Assembly: GCF_014207745.1 (NCBI RefSeq)
Contig: NZ_JACHJB010000004.1
Span: 806,001 to 870,000 of the forward strand
Direction: 5' to 3'
Source: Nonomuraea muscovyensis
GTDB taxonomy: Bacteria > Actinomycetota > Actinomycetes > Streptosporangiales > Streptosporangiaceae
DNA: 64,000 bases
Position numbers and translations under genes: made by a program. Positions 17,220-25,980 of the stretch are shown in pieces; within the stretch, counting starts at the first letter, position 1, and each line of letters starts with the position of its first letter. The notes under the pieces were generated by a model, which saw only the letters and a list, made by a program, of their open reading frames with translations, had not been told where the DNA came from and searched no databases.

Positions 17220-18461
17220 ATGCGCATCATGATCATCGGCGCCGGGATCGGCGGGCTCACCACCGCGCTCAGCCTGCACGCGGCGGGGCTCGACTGCGAG
17301 GTCGTGGACGCGGCCGGCGCGCTGCGCCCGCTGGGCGTGGGCATCAACCTGCAGCCGCACGCCGTACGGGAGCTGACCGAGCTGGGGCTGGGCGACGCGC
17401 TGGCGGCGACCGGTGTGGAGACCACGTTCATGACCTTCACCGACCGGTTCGGCGGCGAGATCCTCGCGCTGCCGCGCGGCCGGTCGGCCGGATACCGGTG
17501 GCCGCAGTTCTCCATCCACCGCGGAGAGTTGCAGATGATCCTGCTCGCCGCGGTCGAGGAGCGCGTCGGGCCGGTCCGGCTGGGCGTCCGGTTCGAGGCG
17601 TTCGAGCAGGACGGCGACGGCGTGGACGTGCTGCTGCGCGACGTGGCCGGCGGCGAGCCCGTGCACGAGCGGGTGGACGTGCTGGTCGGCGCCGACGGCG
17701 TGCACTCGGCGGTGCGCTCCCGCCTGCACCCGGACGACGACCCGCTGCGGTGGGGCGGGATCCGGATGTGGCGCGGCATCGCCGAGGCCGACCGGGTCAG
17801 GGACGGCGCGACGGTGCTGGTCGCCGGGTCCAACCGGGACGCCAAGTTCGTCGCCTACCACATCTCCGCCACCGATCCCCGGCTGGTCAACTGGGTGGCC
17901 GAGGTGAAGGTGGACGAGCCGGGGCTGGTCAAGGAGGCCGACTGGTCGCGGGCGGGCCGGCTGGAGGACGTGGCGCGGCACTTCGCGCACTGGGAGTACC
18001 GGCATGTCGACATCCCCGCGCTGCTGGCCGGCTCCGAGCGGATCCTGGAGTACCCGATGTGCGACCGGGACCCGCTGGACTGGTGGGGCCGGGGACGGGT
18101 GACGCTGCTGGGCGACGCCGCCCACCCCATGTACCCGATCGGCTCGAACGGCGGGTCGCAGGCGGTCATCGACGCCCGGGTGCTCGCCAGGCACCTGGCG
18201 AGCGAGGGTGACCCGGTCGCGGCGCTGGCCGGCTACGAGGCCGAGCGGCGGCCGCCGACCTCGGCGCTGGTGCTCGCGCACCGTTCGCTGCCGATCGAGG
18301 CGACGATCAGCCTGGTGGCCGAGCGGGCCCCGCGGGGATTCGCCGACATCGCCGACGTGCTGACCGAGGCGGAGCGGACGGCCATGGCCGAGGCCCAGCA
18401 CGGCATCACCGACATGGACGTGCGCGCGCTGAACACGCGCGAGTCGTGGAGCGTGCGCTGA
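17220..18461 (+). CDS. FAD-dependent aromatic hydroxylase, PhzS-like
   Basis: A 413-residue group A flavoprotein monooxygenase. The N-terminal Rossmann motif is IIGAGIGGLTTALSLHAAGLDCEV, followed by the PhzS-like GVGINLQPHAVRELTELGLG and YRWPQFSIHRGELQMILL. The DG motif is VLVGADGVHSAVRSRL and the second FAD motif GDAAHPMYPIGSNGGSQAVIDA, also PhzS-like. Such enzymes hydroxylate aromatic or heteroaromatic rings with NADH/NADPH and O2. The start is an ATG at 17220 with GGGGGAA upstream. Its position after an uptake module suggests the imported ligand or a derivative is its substrate, but that is inference. The stop codon lies within a 15-bp tandem repeat. Confidence 0.85.
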   Translation: MRIMIIGAGIGGLTTALSLHAAGLDCEVVDAAGALRPLGVGINLQPHAVRELTELGLGDALAATGVETTFMTFTDRFGGEILALPRGRSAGYRWPQFSIHRGELQMILLAAVEERVGPVRLGVRFEAFEQDGDGVDVLLRDVAGGEPVHERVDVLVGADGVHSAVRSRLHPDDDPLRWGGIRMWRGIAEADRVRDGATVLVAGSNRDAKFVAYHISATDPRLVNWVAEVKVDEPGLVKEADWSRAGRLEDVARHFAHWEYRHVDIPALLAGSERILEYPMCDRDPLDWWGRGRVTLLGDAAHPMYPIGSNGGSQAVIDARVLARHLASEGDPVAALAGYEAERRPPTSALVLAHRSLPIEATISLVAERAPRGFADIADVLTEAERTAMAEAQHGITDMDVRALNTRESWSVR

Positions 18462-18540
18462 CCGACCGTGTGCTGACCGAGCGTGCGCTGACCGAGTGTG
18501 TGCCGATCGAGCAGGCGCTGATGGAGCGTGCGGCGGCTAG
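18451..18540. repeat. Six degenerate 15-bp tandem repeats at the edge of the duplicated tract
   Basis: Units of the form GCGTGCGCTGACCGA run from inside the last codons of the hydroxylase to the last codons of cvnD2 (18451, 18466, 18481, 18496, 18511, 18526). The final unit merges into the cvnD2 stop region, exactly where identity with the conservon 1 copy begins. Confidence 0.85.
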
Positions 18541-19455
18541 CCGCTCCAGCCTGGCACGGCCATACGGACAGTCAACGCATGTTCGACGAGATTGATCAAA
18601 GCACTCTTGACCGAATCCTTCGACCGAGCATCCAACCGCACCATCGGAATATGCGGAGCCAACGTCAACGCGTCCCGCACCTCCGTATCACTATGCGCAT
18701 ACTGCCCATCCCACCCGTTCACCCCCACAATGAACGGCAACTGCGCCTCCTCGAAGTAATCGATCGCCGGGAAACTGTCCGCCAACCGGCGCGTATCAAC
18801 CAGCACCACCGCACCGATCGCCCCCCGCACCAAGTCATCCCACATGAACCAGAACCGATGCTGACCCGGCGTCCCGAACAAATACAAGATCAAATCCCGA
18901 TCCAGCGACACCCGCCCGAAATCCATCGCCACCGTCGTCGTCGACTTCAACGGCGTCATCGCCAGATCATCGATCCCCGCCGACGCATCGGTCATCACCG
19001 CCTCCGTCGTCAACGGCATGATCTCCGACACCGCCCCCACGAACGTCGTCTTACCCACCCCGAACCCACCGGCGACCACGATCTTCGTCGACGTCAGACC
19101 GGAACCCGACCCAGCACTAGAGCCTGCGAAGTCCACTGAGCACCCTTTCCAGCAGGTTGACATCCGGCCGGCCCGCATCCAACTGCGGCTGATGCACCCG
19201 CACCAAACCCTCGGCCGCCATATCAGCGATCAACACCCGCACCACACCAAGCGGAATCCGCAACAACGCCGACACCTCAGCCACCGACCGAACCTGCCGA
19301 CACAACTGCGAAATCGCCTGATACTCCGGCGTGATATGCGAAAACTCCCGAGGCTCAGCCGTCGCCGACGACACCAACGCCTCCATCGCCAACTTCACCC
19401 GCGGCGCCGTCCGCCCACCCGTCACCGCATACGGACGCACCGGCGAAGCGGGGTC
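18536..19455. repeat. Identical tract A, copy 2 (cvnD plus most of cvnC)
   Basis: Same sequence as 9490-10409, offset 9046 bp, no difference seen. It ends where the cvnC linker begins. Confidence 0.9.
18537..19136 (-). CDS. cvnD: Conservon 2 CvnD: Ras-like GTP-binding protein
   Basis: A 199-residue GTPase with the same amino acid and DNA sequence as CvnD of conservon 1: P-loop GGFGVGKT at 23-30, GTPGQHRFWFMW, GVNGWDGQ. The GTG at 19136 overlaps cvnC by 20 nt. Because the two proteins are identical, conservons 1 and 2 must use interchangeable switches, and any specificity has to come from CvnA or the CvnC linker. Its stop codon is embedded in the 15-bp repeat that also spans the end of the hydroxylase on the other strand, so the two genes converge with only 75 nt between stops. 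Confidence 0.93.
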   Translation of the reverse strand: MDFAGSSAGSGSGLTSTKIVVAGGFGVGKTTFVGAVSEIMPLTTEAVMTDASAGIDDLAMTPLKSTTTVAMDFGRVSLDRDLILYLFGTPGQHRFWFMWDDLVRGAIGAVVLVDTRRLADSFPAIDYFEEAQLPFIVGVNGWDGQYAHSDTEVRDALTLAPHIPMVRLDARSKDSVKSALINLVEHALTVRMAVPGWSG

Positions 19456-19578
19456 GTACGCCGGCACCGGGCGCGGCCCGTGAGGGGGCCCGGCGCCGGG
19501 TCCCGGGACGGGCCCGGGGACCGGCCCGTGAGCCGGTCCGGGGACTCCGCCGTTCCATCGGGGATCGTTCACCTGCAT
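19117..19578 (-). CDS. cvnC: Conservon 2 CvnC: DUF742 protein
   Basis: A 153-residue DUF742 protein. From SPVRPYAVTGG to the C-terminus it is identical to the conservon 1 protein. The N-terminal linker is different and longer: instead of a Pro/Gln stretch it has alternating Gly-Pro-Val/Ala pairs (GPVPGPVPGPGAGPPHGPRP). The ATG at 19578 overlaps the cvnB stop (TGATG); a GTG at 19581 is possible. The abrupt switch from identity to unrelated linker sequence marks a recombination boundary. Confidence 0.92.
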   Translation of the reverse strand: MQVNDPRWNGGVPGPAHGPVPGPVPGPGAGPPHGPRPVPAYDPASPVRPYAVTGGRTAPRVKLAMEALVSSATAEPREFSHITPEYQAISQLCRQVRSVAEVSALLRIPLGVVRVLIADMAAEGLVRVHQPQLDAGRPDVNLLERVLSGLRRL

Positions 19579-19992
19579 CACCTGGACTGGCTGGCGCGCA
19601 ACTCCGCACGCACCGCCGGAGTGAGCACCTGACCCGCACGGTCCACCATCAGCGTCATCTGATACGCCACCAGACCCATGTCACAATCAGGCGCGGCCAA
19701 CACCGCCAGACACGAACCATCACTGATCGACATGATCAGCATCAACCCGCGCTGCATCTCCACAATCGTCTGACTCACCGCACCACCCTCGAACACCCGA
19801 GCGGCACCCTGCGTCAAACTCACCAACCCCGACGCGATCGCAGCCAGCTGATCAGCCCGATCCGCCGGAAACCCCGCCGACGCCGCAAGCGGCAACCCAT
19901 CAGACGAGACCACCACCGCATGCGCCACACCCGGAACCGTGCTCACGAAATCAGTGATCAACCAGTCGACCCCGCGCGCGGAATGACTCAGA
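19565..19992. repeat. Identical tract B, copy 2 (cvnB)
   Basis: Same sequence as 10477-10904, offset 9088 bp, no difference seen. Confidence 0.9.
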
Positions 19993-20000
19993 TCCCTCAC
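19578..20000 (-). CDS. cvnB: Conservon 2 CvnB: roadblock/LC7 protein
   Basis: A 140-residue roadblock/LC7 protein, identical to CvnB of conservon 1 except at the start (GTG start, second residue Arg). The GTG at 20000 overlaps the cvnA stop (GTGA) and follows GGAGGAGGG. Roadblock dimers usually act on a small GTPase, here presumably CvnD. Its codon choice, like that of its twin, favours G/T endings and contrasts with the flanking cvnA termini. Confidence 0.94.
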   Translation of the reverse strand: MRDLSHSARGVDWLITDFVSTVPGVAHAVVVSSDGLPLAASAGFPADRADQLAAIASGLVSLTQGAARVFEGGAVSQTIVEMQRGLMLIMSISDGSCLAVLAAPDCDMGLVAYQMTLMVDRAGQVLTPAVRAELRASQSR

Positions 20001-23000
20001 GCACCCTCCTCCCTGCTGTCGTCCGACGTCCCGTCGCCCGGTCCCGACGGGTAGGACTTGCCGTCGTTGATGTCCTCCCGGGCCGCCCGGAAGCCCTGCT
20101 GGAAGCTCGCCAGCCGGTTGCGCACCCGGTCGGGTGACACCGCCGGCACGGGCGTGACGCCCTTGGGCGCGGCGGCCGTGCCGGCCGAGCCGGGCACCAG
20201 GTTGGCCTTCGGCACCCGCTTCGGCAGACCCGACGCCGTCGCCCCGTCACGCACCGGCTCCACCACGGTCTCCGCCGCGTTCCAGCCCTCGTCGGCCTTC
20301 GCGGAGTCCCAGCTCGCACCGCCGGCGAACCAGGCCGACTCGACCGCGGCGAAGATCGGCAGGTAGTCGTCGCCGCCGGACGGCGGGGTGTTCACCCGCG
20401 GGATGGGGCCGGTGGCGGCCGAGTCGGTGGCGGGGAAGTCGTCGCGGAGCGGGCGACCGCCGGCACGGTCACCGGTCCGGTCGGCCGGCCGGTCGCCCGC
20501 CCTGTCACCGGTCCTGTCGCCGCGGTCGCCCCGCGGGTCGCCGAACCGGTCGGCCGGGCGGTCCCCCCGCGGGTCGCCGAACCGGCCCGCGGCGCCGTCC
20601 GCGGCCCGGTCCGCCGCGCGGTCGCGGGGGTTCCACGGTTGCGGCCGGTCGAGGCCGGGCCGCCTGGGCAGGCCGTTGCCCTCGCCGCCCCACCCCGCCG
20701 GCCCGCGCGGTGTGAGCCAGCCGTCCGGGTCGGACTGGCCGCCGGAGTGCCCGTCGGACGGCCACCCGCCGGTGTCGGACGGCCACTGCGGCATCGACGG
20801 CCACGCGCCGGTCGCCTCGGGCGGGTTGGACGGGTACGACGGATGCCCGGGACCCAGCTGGCCGGGACCCATCGAGCCGGGGTGCCCGGGCCCCATCTGG
20901 TAGGTGGCCTCGGGCCAGTGCGGCGCGGGCGCGAGCTGCGGTCCGCGGTAGGCGTCCTCGGTGGCCGGGCCGCCGCTCCCCGATCCGGCGTAGGCGGGCG
21001 ACGGGGTGCCGAGCAGCGACTCGGGCAGCAGCACCATGGCGGTCAGCCCGCCCGACGCGTGGGGACGGAGCTGGACGCGGATGCCGTGCCGGTGCGCCAG
21101 CCGGGCGACCACGAACAGGCCCATCCGGCGGGAGACCGCGACGTCCACGATGGGCGCGTCCGAGAGCCGGTCGTTGGCCTGGGCCAGCTCGTCGTTGGTC
21201 ATGCCGATGCCGGAGTCCGTGATGGACAGCATCACGCCGCCGCCGTCGATCCTGCTGCCCGACACCGTCACCCGGGTCTCGCGCGGGGAGAACGACAGGG
21301 CGTTCTCCACCAGCTCGGCCAGCAGGTGGATGACGTCGTTGACCGCCTGGCCGGCGACGGACACGCCGTCGGGGACCTGCAGGACGACGCGCTCGTAGCT
21401 CTCGACCTCCGACAGGGAGGCGCGGGCGACGTCCACCAGCTTCACCGGCTGGCTCCAGCGGCGCGGCGGGTCCTGACCCGCCAGCACCAGCAGGTTCTCG
21501 CTGTTACGCCGCATACGCGTCGCCAGATGATCCAGCTTGAACAGGTTCGCCAACCGGCTCTCGTCCTGCTCGCCCTGCTCCAGACCATCGATCAACGTGA
21601 TCTGCCGCTCCACCAACGTCTGACTGCGCCGCGACAGGTTCACGAACATCGCGTTCACGTTCGACCGCAACCGCGACTCCTCACCCGCCAGCCGCACCGC
21701 CTCCCGGTGCACCTCGTCGAACGCCCGCGCCACCTCACCGATCTCGTCGTCCGACACGACGCCGATCGGCTCCACCTCCACGTTCGCGGCGGCGGTGTCC
21801 GACTCGCGCAGCCGCTGGACCGTCTCGGGCAGGCGGCGGCCCGCGATCAGCAGCGCCTCGCGGCGCAGCCGCCGCAGCGGGCCGCTGAGCGAGCGCGCCA
21901 TGAGCGCGGTGACGAGCAGCACGAGGACGAGCAGCGCCACGATCGCGACGGCGAAGATCACCGCACCCTGCTGCTCGCCGCGCTGGACGTCCTGGCTGCG
22001 CAGCAGGATCGAGTCGGCGACCCGTTGCTCGACCTGGCGCATGCCGTCGATGGTCTCGGTGACGGCGCCGAACCACACCTGACCGTCCTGGGTGAGACCG
22101 AGCACGTCGTCGCGCAGCGGCCGGCCGGCGTCCTGGAGGGCCAGCGCGCGGGCCTGGATCAGCTCCGCCCGGTCGATCGCCTGCCCGCTGACCGTGTCGT
22201 CGTAGGCCTGGCGCAGCGCCAGCGGCACCGCCGCCCGGAACGTGGCCAGCTCGCTGTTGCGCTGGGAGCGGGCGGCGATGAAGGCGTCCAGCTCGGATTC
22301 GCCGAACCTGCCGACGGCCAGCGCCGACACCAGCAGGGCACGCTGGCGCGACACGTACTGCTTGGCCCGGGACAGGGCGGCGAAGCCGGCGACGCTGTCG
22401 GTGAGCTCCTTGTCGACGGCGCCCTGGTCGATGTTGTCGTTGAGTTCGAGGAAGTCGGAGATGGACTGGTCGTACAGCTCGATCACGGAGGCGACGTTGA
22501 GCCGCGACTCCATCGCCGTCCTGCGGGAGTTGGGCAGCTCGTCGAAGCGGTTCTGGACGCGTACGGCCTCGGTGCGCAGCGGGCTGTCGGAGGCGGCCAG
22601 CGCGGCGACCCCGGGGCGGGACTCGGCGACGAGCCGGTCGACCGCGGAGTACTGGGCCGCCACCTCGTTCCGGTCGCCGCCTCGGCCCTGCGCGACGAAC
22701 ATGGCGGTGAGGTCGCGTTCCAGCTCGGTCTGGTGGGCCAGCTCGGTGAGCCGGCCGGCGAGGGCGGCGGTCTCGTTGACCCGCTCGTACTCGGTGGCGC
22801 TGCTGAGCGACGAGGTCACCCGCAGCCCGCCGAGGGCCAGCGCGGCCACGGTCGGGATGACGATCAGTACCAGGAGTTTGGTCCGTACGCGCCAGTTGCG
22901 CACGAACCCGCCGGTGCCTTTCGGCCGGCCCGCCCGGGGGGCGGGCGGCCCGGTGGCGGCGTGAGGTGACGGGAAGGCGGACTCCTCCGGAGACGCCCCG

Positions 23001-23035
23001 GAGTCCCCGCTTGCAGGGGGCACTGTTCTTCTCAC
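19997..23035 (-). CDS. cvnA: Conservon 2 CvnA: NIT/HAMP/histidine-kinase-like sensor
   Basis: A 1012-residue sensor with the same architecture as CvnA1: leader ending in RNWRVR (near 45), membrane segment 1, a NIT-type extracellular domain that differs from CvnA1 at many positions, membrane segment 2 (VIFAVAIVALLVLVLLVTALM), HAMP, a helical core nearly identical to CvnA1, and HATPase_c with LLAELVENALSFSP, ITDSGIGM and MGLFVVARLAHRHG. The tail has Asp/Arg-rich repeats (RFGDPRGDR, TGDRAGDR) replacing the acidic-Pro repeats of CvnA1, and the same terminal peptides. I chose the GTG at 23035 because it aligns with the other cvnA starts and follows GAGAGGTTGC; the frame is open 42 codons further. 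Confidence 0.92.
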   Translation of the reverse strand: MRRTVPPASGDSGASPEESAFPSPHAATGPPAPRAGRPKGTGGFVRNWRVRTKLLVLIVIPTVAALALGGLRVTSSLSSATEYERVNETAALAGRLTELAHQTELERDLTAMFVAQGRGGDRNEVAAQYSAVDRLVAESRPGVAALAASDSPLRTEAVRVQNRFDELPNSRRTAMESRLNVASVIELYDQSISDFLELNDNIDQGAVDKELTDSVAGFAALSRAKQYVSRQRALLVSALAVGRFGESELDAFIAARSQRNSELATFRAAVPLALRQAYDDTVSGQAIDRAELIQARALALQDAGRPLRDDVLGLTQDGQVWFGAVTETIDGMRQVEQRVADSILLRSQDVQRGEQQGAVIFAVAIVALLVLVLLVTALMARSLSGPLRRLRREALLIAGRRLPETVQRLRESDTAAANVEVEPIGVVSDDEIGEVARAFDEVHREAVRLAGEESRLRSNVNAMFVNLSRRSQTLVERQITLIDGLEQGEQDESRLANLFKLDHLATRMRRNSENLLVLAGQDPPRRWSQPVKLVDVARASLSEVESYERVVLQVPDGVSVAGQAVNDVIHLLAELVENALSFSPRETRVTVSGSRIDGGGVMLSITDSGIGMTNDELAQANDRLSDAPIVDVAVSRRMGLFVVARLAHRHGIRVQLRPHASGGLTAMVLLPESLLGTPSPAYAGSGSGGPATEDAYRGPQLAPAPHWPEATYQMGPGHPGSMGPGQLGPGHPSYPSNPPEATGAWPSMPQWPSDTGGWPSDGHSGGQSDPDGWLTPRGPAGWGGEGNGLPRRPGLDRPQPWNPRDRAADRAADGAAGRFGDPRGDRPADRFGDPRGDRGDRTGDRAGDRPADRTGDRAGGRPLRDDFPATDSAATGPIPRVNTPPSGGDDYLPIFAAVESAWFAGGASWDSAKADEGWNAAETVVEPVRDGATASGLPKRVPKANLVPGSAGTAAAPKGVTPVPAVSPDRVRNRLASFQQGFRAAREDINDGKSYPSGPGDGTSDDSREEGA
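21447..21748. repeat. Near-identical tract C, copy 2 (inside cvnA)
   Basis: Matches 12266-12567 with one mismatch over 302 bp. It encodes the helical segment with ARAFDEVHREAVRLA, NVNAMFVNLSRRSQTLVERQ and LDHLATRMRRNSENLL. Confidence 0.9.
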
Positions 23036-23396
23036 TGGCCTCCGCAACCTCTCCTCGGGATGGTCTGGTGCAAGAGGATCAAGTTCTGGTGGTGCCGCCC
23101 CCGGCACCGGTGGTCCGAAACCCTTATTTATGTTCAACAAATAATCGGTTGACCCGAGCAAATGCCACAGTTAGCCGATCATGCGTATATGTCTCCACGC
23201 CCCGACAGTAGCCACACGCCCCCGATGAACGCTAGCCATATCTTCACTCAATATCCGGACATACCTCCATAGAATCAGTGCGACCGATAGTTGGCCATAT
23301 ATATTGATAAATTCCAGAATCGGGGGATCATGCGCAAGGGTTGACGGCACAAGGGTGCGACGGTGGTCGCTCACCCTCGTTCAAAGGAGACGCGAG
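23036..23396. promoter_or_regulatory. Divergent region between cvnA2 and the second ABC module
   Basis: A 361-nt gene-free, AT-rich region. It holds the cvnA leader motif GAGAGGTTGC (minus strand, 23044-23053), a near-palindrome at 23124-23144 with TTATTT and AATAA arms around GTTCAAC, and further AT-rich sequence to about 23330. An AAAGGAGA ribosome site precedes the binding-protein ATG at 23397. Exact promoters are not assignable by eye. Confidence 0.45.
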
Positions 23397-24392
23397 ATGA
23401 GGCTCGGCGCACCAGGGCGTATCGCCCTGTTCGGACTGGTGGTCACCCTTGCCCTGACAGGGTGCTCCAGCTCCGACGATCCGCCAGGCGGCGCCACCAA
23501 CGCCGCCGGCCTGGAGAAGACCGACCTGCTCATCGGCCAGTACCCCGGCGCCGACTCCGCGCCCCTGTTCATCGCGATCGAGCGCGGCTTCTTCAAGGAG
23601 CAGGGCCTCGACGTCAAGACAGAGGCCATCCAGGCGCCGCAGGCCGTGCTGCCCAAGCTGTCCAACGGCAGCATGGACGTGGTGCTCGGCAGCTATGCGA
23701 CCATCCTGACGATCCAGAGCGAGGGCGCGGAGAAGTTCAAGTACATCGCCGACTCCTACCAGGGGGCGACCGGCGCCTTCGGCGTCATGGTGGGCCGCGA
23801 CTCGGCCGTCAAGAAGGTCTCCGACCTCAAGGGCAAGAAGATCGGCGTGAACGCGCTCAAGGGCCTCGGCGTGCTCACCATGAACCCCCACTTCAAGATC
23901 GCCGGCCTTGACCCCACACCCGGCAAGGACATCCAGTACGTCGAGGTGCCGACCACCAACTGGCTCCAGTCGCTGGAGAAGGGCGACGTGGACGCGGTCT
24001 GGATGACCGACCCGTACGTCAGCGAGGCCAAGAACAAGCTCGGCGCCACCATGCTCGTCGACACCATGTCCGGACCGACGGAGGCCCTGCCCATCACCGG
24101 CTGGGCGGCGACCGAGAAGTGGGTGGCCGAGAACCCCAGGACGATGGCCGCCTTCCAGCGCGCCATGGCCAAGGCGCAGAACATCGCCGCCACCGACCGC
24201 AGCGCCGTGACCAAGATCCTGCCGACCTTCACCAAGATCCCCGCGGAGACGGCCGCCACCATCAACCTCGGCAACTACCCGACCACGCTCAGCGCCCAGC
24301 GCATCCAGCGCGTCGCGGACCTCATGCTCGAGTACGGCTTCCTCAAGGAGCAGATCAACGTCGACTCCATGATCGTCCCGTTCAAGGGATGA
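23397..24392 (+). CDS. NMT1/SsuA-like substrate-binding lipoprotein (module 2)
   Basis: A 331-residue lipoprotein with lipobox LALTGC (Cys23). Like the protein at 16110 it follows the NMT1/SsuA pattern: LLIGQYPGADSAPLFIAIERGFFKEQGLDV, DLKGKKIGVNALKG, EKGDVDAVWMTDPYV and the shared end RVADLMLEYGFLKEQ. I chose the ATG at 23397, which has AAAGGAGA at proper spacing and begins a normal signal peptide. Its stop overlaps the following permease start (ATGA), so the module is an operon: binding protein, two permeases, amidohydrolase, and possibly the ATPase. The amidohydrolase hints at a cyclic amide or pyrimidine-like ligand. Confidence 0.91.
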   Translation: MRLGAPGRIALFGLVVTLALTGCSSSDDPPGGATNAAGLEKTDLLIGQYPGADSAPLFIAIERGFFKEQGLDVKTEAIQAPQAVLPKLSNGSMDVVLGSYATILTIQSEGAEKFKYIADSYQGATGAFGVMVGRDSAVKKVSDLKGKKIGVNALKGLGVLTMNPHFKIAGLDPTPGKDIQYVEVPTTNWLQSLEKGDVDAVWMTDPYVSEAKNKLGATMLVDTMSGPTEALPITGWAATEKWVAENPRTMAAFQRAMAKAQNIAATDRSAVTKILPTFTKIPAETAATINLGNYPTTLSAQRIQRVADLMLEYGFLKEQINVDSMIVPFKG

Positions 24393-25198
24393 CCGCTGCG
24401 ACCACGCCGGCGCGGGGACGACGCCCTGCCGTCTCCCGCGCCCGGCACGGAAAGCTCCTGCGCCACGCCATCGGCGTGGCGGCCTTCCTGCTCGCCTGGG
24501 AGGTGGCCGCCACCAGCGGCCTGCTCCCCTGGCTGCCCGCCGCCTCCGCCTCGCTGGCCCGGGTGGCCGGCCTGGCCGCCGACCCCGCCTTCCTCGGCGA
24601 CCTGCTCGCCACACTCCTGGCCGCCGTCATCGGGCTGCCGCTGGCCGTGCTGGTCGCCGTGCCGATCGGCCTGCTGCTCGGCACGGTGCCCGTGGTCGAG
24701 GAGACGACCCGGGCGATCGTGGAGTTCCTGCGTCCCATCCCCTCGGTCGCGCTGATCCCCCTCGCGCTGTTCTTCTTCCAGCCGGAGATCAACGCCAAGG
24801 TCGCGCTGATCGTCTACGCCGCGTCCTGGCCCATCCTCATCAACACCCTGTACGGCGTGCGCGACGTCGACCCCGTGGCGACCGAGACGCTGCGCTCGTT
24901 CGGCTTCGGCCGGACGGCGGTGATCTGGCGGGTCTCGCTGCCCAGCGCGGCGCCGTTCATCTACACCGGCATCCGGCTGGCCGCCTCGATCACCCTGATC
25001 CTCGCCATCAGCGTCGAGTACTTCGTCGGCGGCTCGGGCGGCATCGGCGCCTTCCTCATCCAGGCGAGCACCGGCATCGGCGCGGACGCGATGCTCGACG
25101 TCGTCGCGACGCTCCTGTGGGCCGGCATCGTCGGCCTGGCCGTCAACACCGTGCTGCTGCGCGCCGAGCGGCGCCTGTTCCGGTGGCGGCACACATGA
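24389..25198 (+). CDS. ABC transporter permease, SsuC/NMT1-type (module 2)
   Basis: A 269-residue permease. An Arg-rich N-terminus precedes about six membrane segments; the EAA loop is VRDVDPVATETLRSFGFGRTAVIWRVSLPSAAPFI. It is the counterpart of the permease at 14296 (shared EFLRPIPSVALIPLA, WPILINT, SGGIG). The ATG at 24389 overlaps the binding-protein stop by four bases, and its own stop overlaps the next permease. It would pair with that protein to form the channel energised by the ATPase at 27527. Confidence 0.91.
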   Translation: MTAATTPARGRRPAVSRARHGKLLRHAIGVAAFLLAWEVAATSGLLPWLPAASASLARVAGLAADPAFLGDLLATLLAAVIGLPLAVLVAVPIGLLLGTVPVVEETTRAIVEFLRPIPSVALIPLALFFFQPEINAKVALIVYAASWPILINTLYGVRDVDPVATETLRSFGFGRTAVIWRVSLPSAAPFIYTGIRLAASITLILAISVEYFVGGSGGIGAFLIQASTGIGADAMLDVVATLLWAGIVGLAVNTVLLRAERRLFRWRHT

Positions 25199-25971
25199 TC
25201 GGGAGACTCGTCAGGCGGCTGTGGCTGGTCCCCGTCGTCCTCGTGGGCTGGGAACTGCTGGCCAGGTCCGTGGCCAACCCCTTCCTCCCCCCTCCGACGC
25301 TCATCGCCTCCTGGATGGGCGAGCGGTGGTTCTCCGGCCCGATGCTGCTCACCGAGGAGGCGGTGGACAACTTCGTGCCCAGCGTGGTGCGGGTGGTCGG
25401 GTCCTGGGGCGCCGCCGTGGTCATCGGGGTGACGCTGGGCGTGGCGATCGGCCGGATCGGCCGGCTGGCCGACTACGTCGACCCGCTCGTGGAGTTCGGG
25501 CGCGCGGTGCCGCCGCCGGCCATGCTGCCGGTCTTCCTCGTGCTGTTCGCCATGGGCACCCAGGTCCAGGTGGCCACCATCGTCTTCGGCATCATCTGGC
25601 CGATCCTGCTGAATTCCATCGACGGCGCGCGTAACGTCGATCGTATGCAGATGGAGACCGCGACGGTCTTCGGCGTCCCCGCCCATCTGCGGCTCTTCCG
25701 GATCATCCTCCCGGCCGCGTCCCCGAAGATCTTCGCGGGCCTGCGGCTGAGCGTCTCGCTCGCGCTCATCCTGATGGTCATCTCCGAGTTGAAGGGCAGC
25801 ACGGACGGGATCGGCTACCTGCTGAGCGTGGCCAGCAACAACGCCGACATGCCGGGCATCTGGGCCGGCGTGGTGGTGCTCGGGGTGCTCGGCTTCGCGC
25901 TCAACTCCCTGTTCCTCATGATCGAGCGCCGGATGCTCGGCTGGCATCGCGGCGCCCGCCGTACCGCGTAG
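25195..25971 (+). CDS. ABC transporter permease, SsuC/NMT1-type (module 2)
   Basis: A 258-residue permease, second half of the module 2 channel. The ATG at 25195 overlaps the previous stop (ATGA). It parallels the permease at 15090: WLVPVVLVGWELLA at the start, DPLVEFGRAVPPPAMLPVFLVLF, and the EAA loop METATVFGVPAHLRLFRIILPAASPKIFAGLRLSVSLALILMVI. The amidohydrolase follows after nine bases. Confidence 0.91.
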   Translation: MIGRLVRRLWLVPVVLVGWELLARSVANPFLPPPTLIASWMGERWFSGPMLLTEEAVDNFVPSVVRVVGSWGAAVVIGVTLGVAIGRIGRLADYVDPLVEFGRAVPPPAMLPVFLVLFAMGTQVQVATIVFGIIWPILLNSIDGARNVDRMQMETATVFGVPAHLRLFRIILPAASPKIFAGLRLSVSLALILMVISELKGSTDGIGYLLSVASNNADMPGIWAGVVVLGVLGFALNSLFLMIERRMLGWHRGARRTA

Positions 25972-25980
25972 GAGGCGGAC

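Noticed and set aside
9490..23035. Insertion sequence or composite transposon carrying the conservon copies
   Set aside because: No transposase gene, terminal inverted repeats or target-site duplications were seen around the identical tracts; their patchy limits fit gene conversion better.
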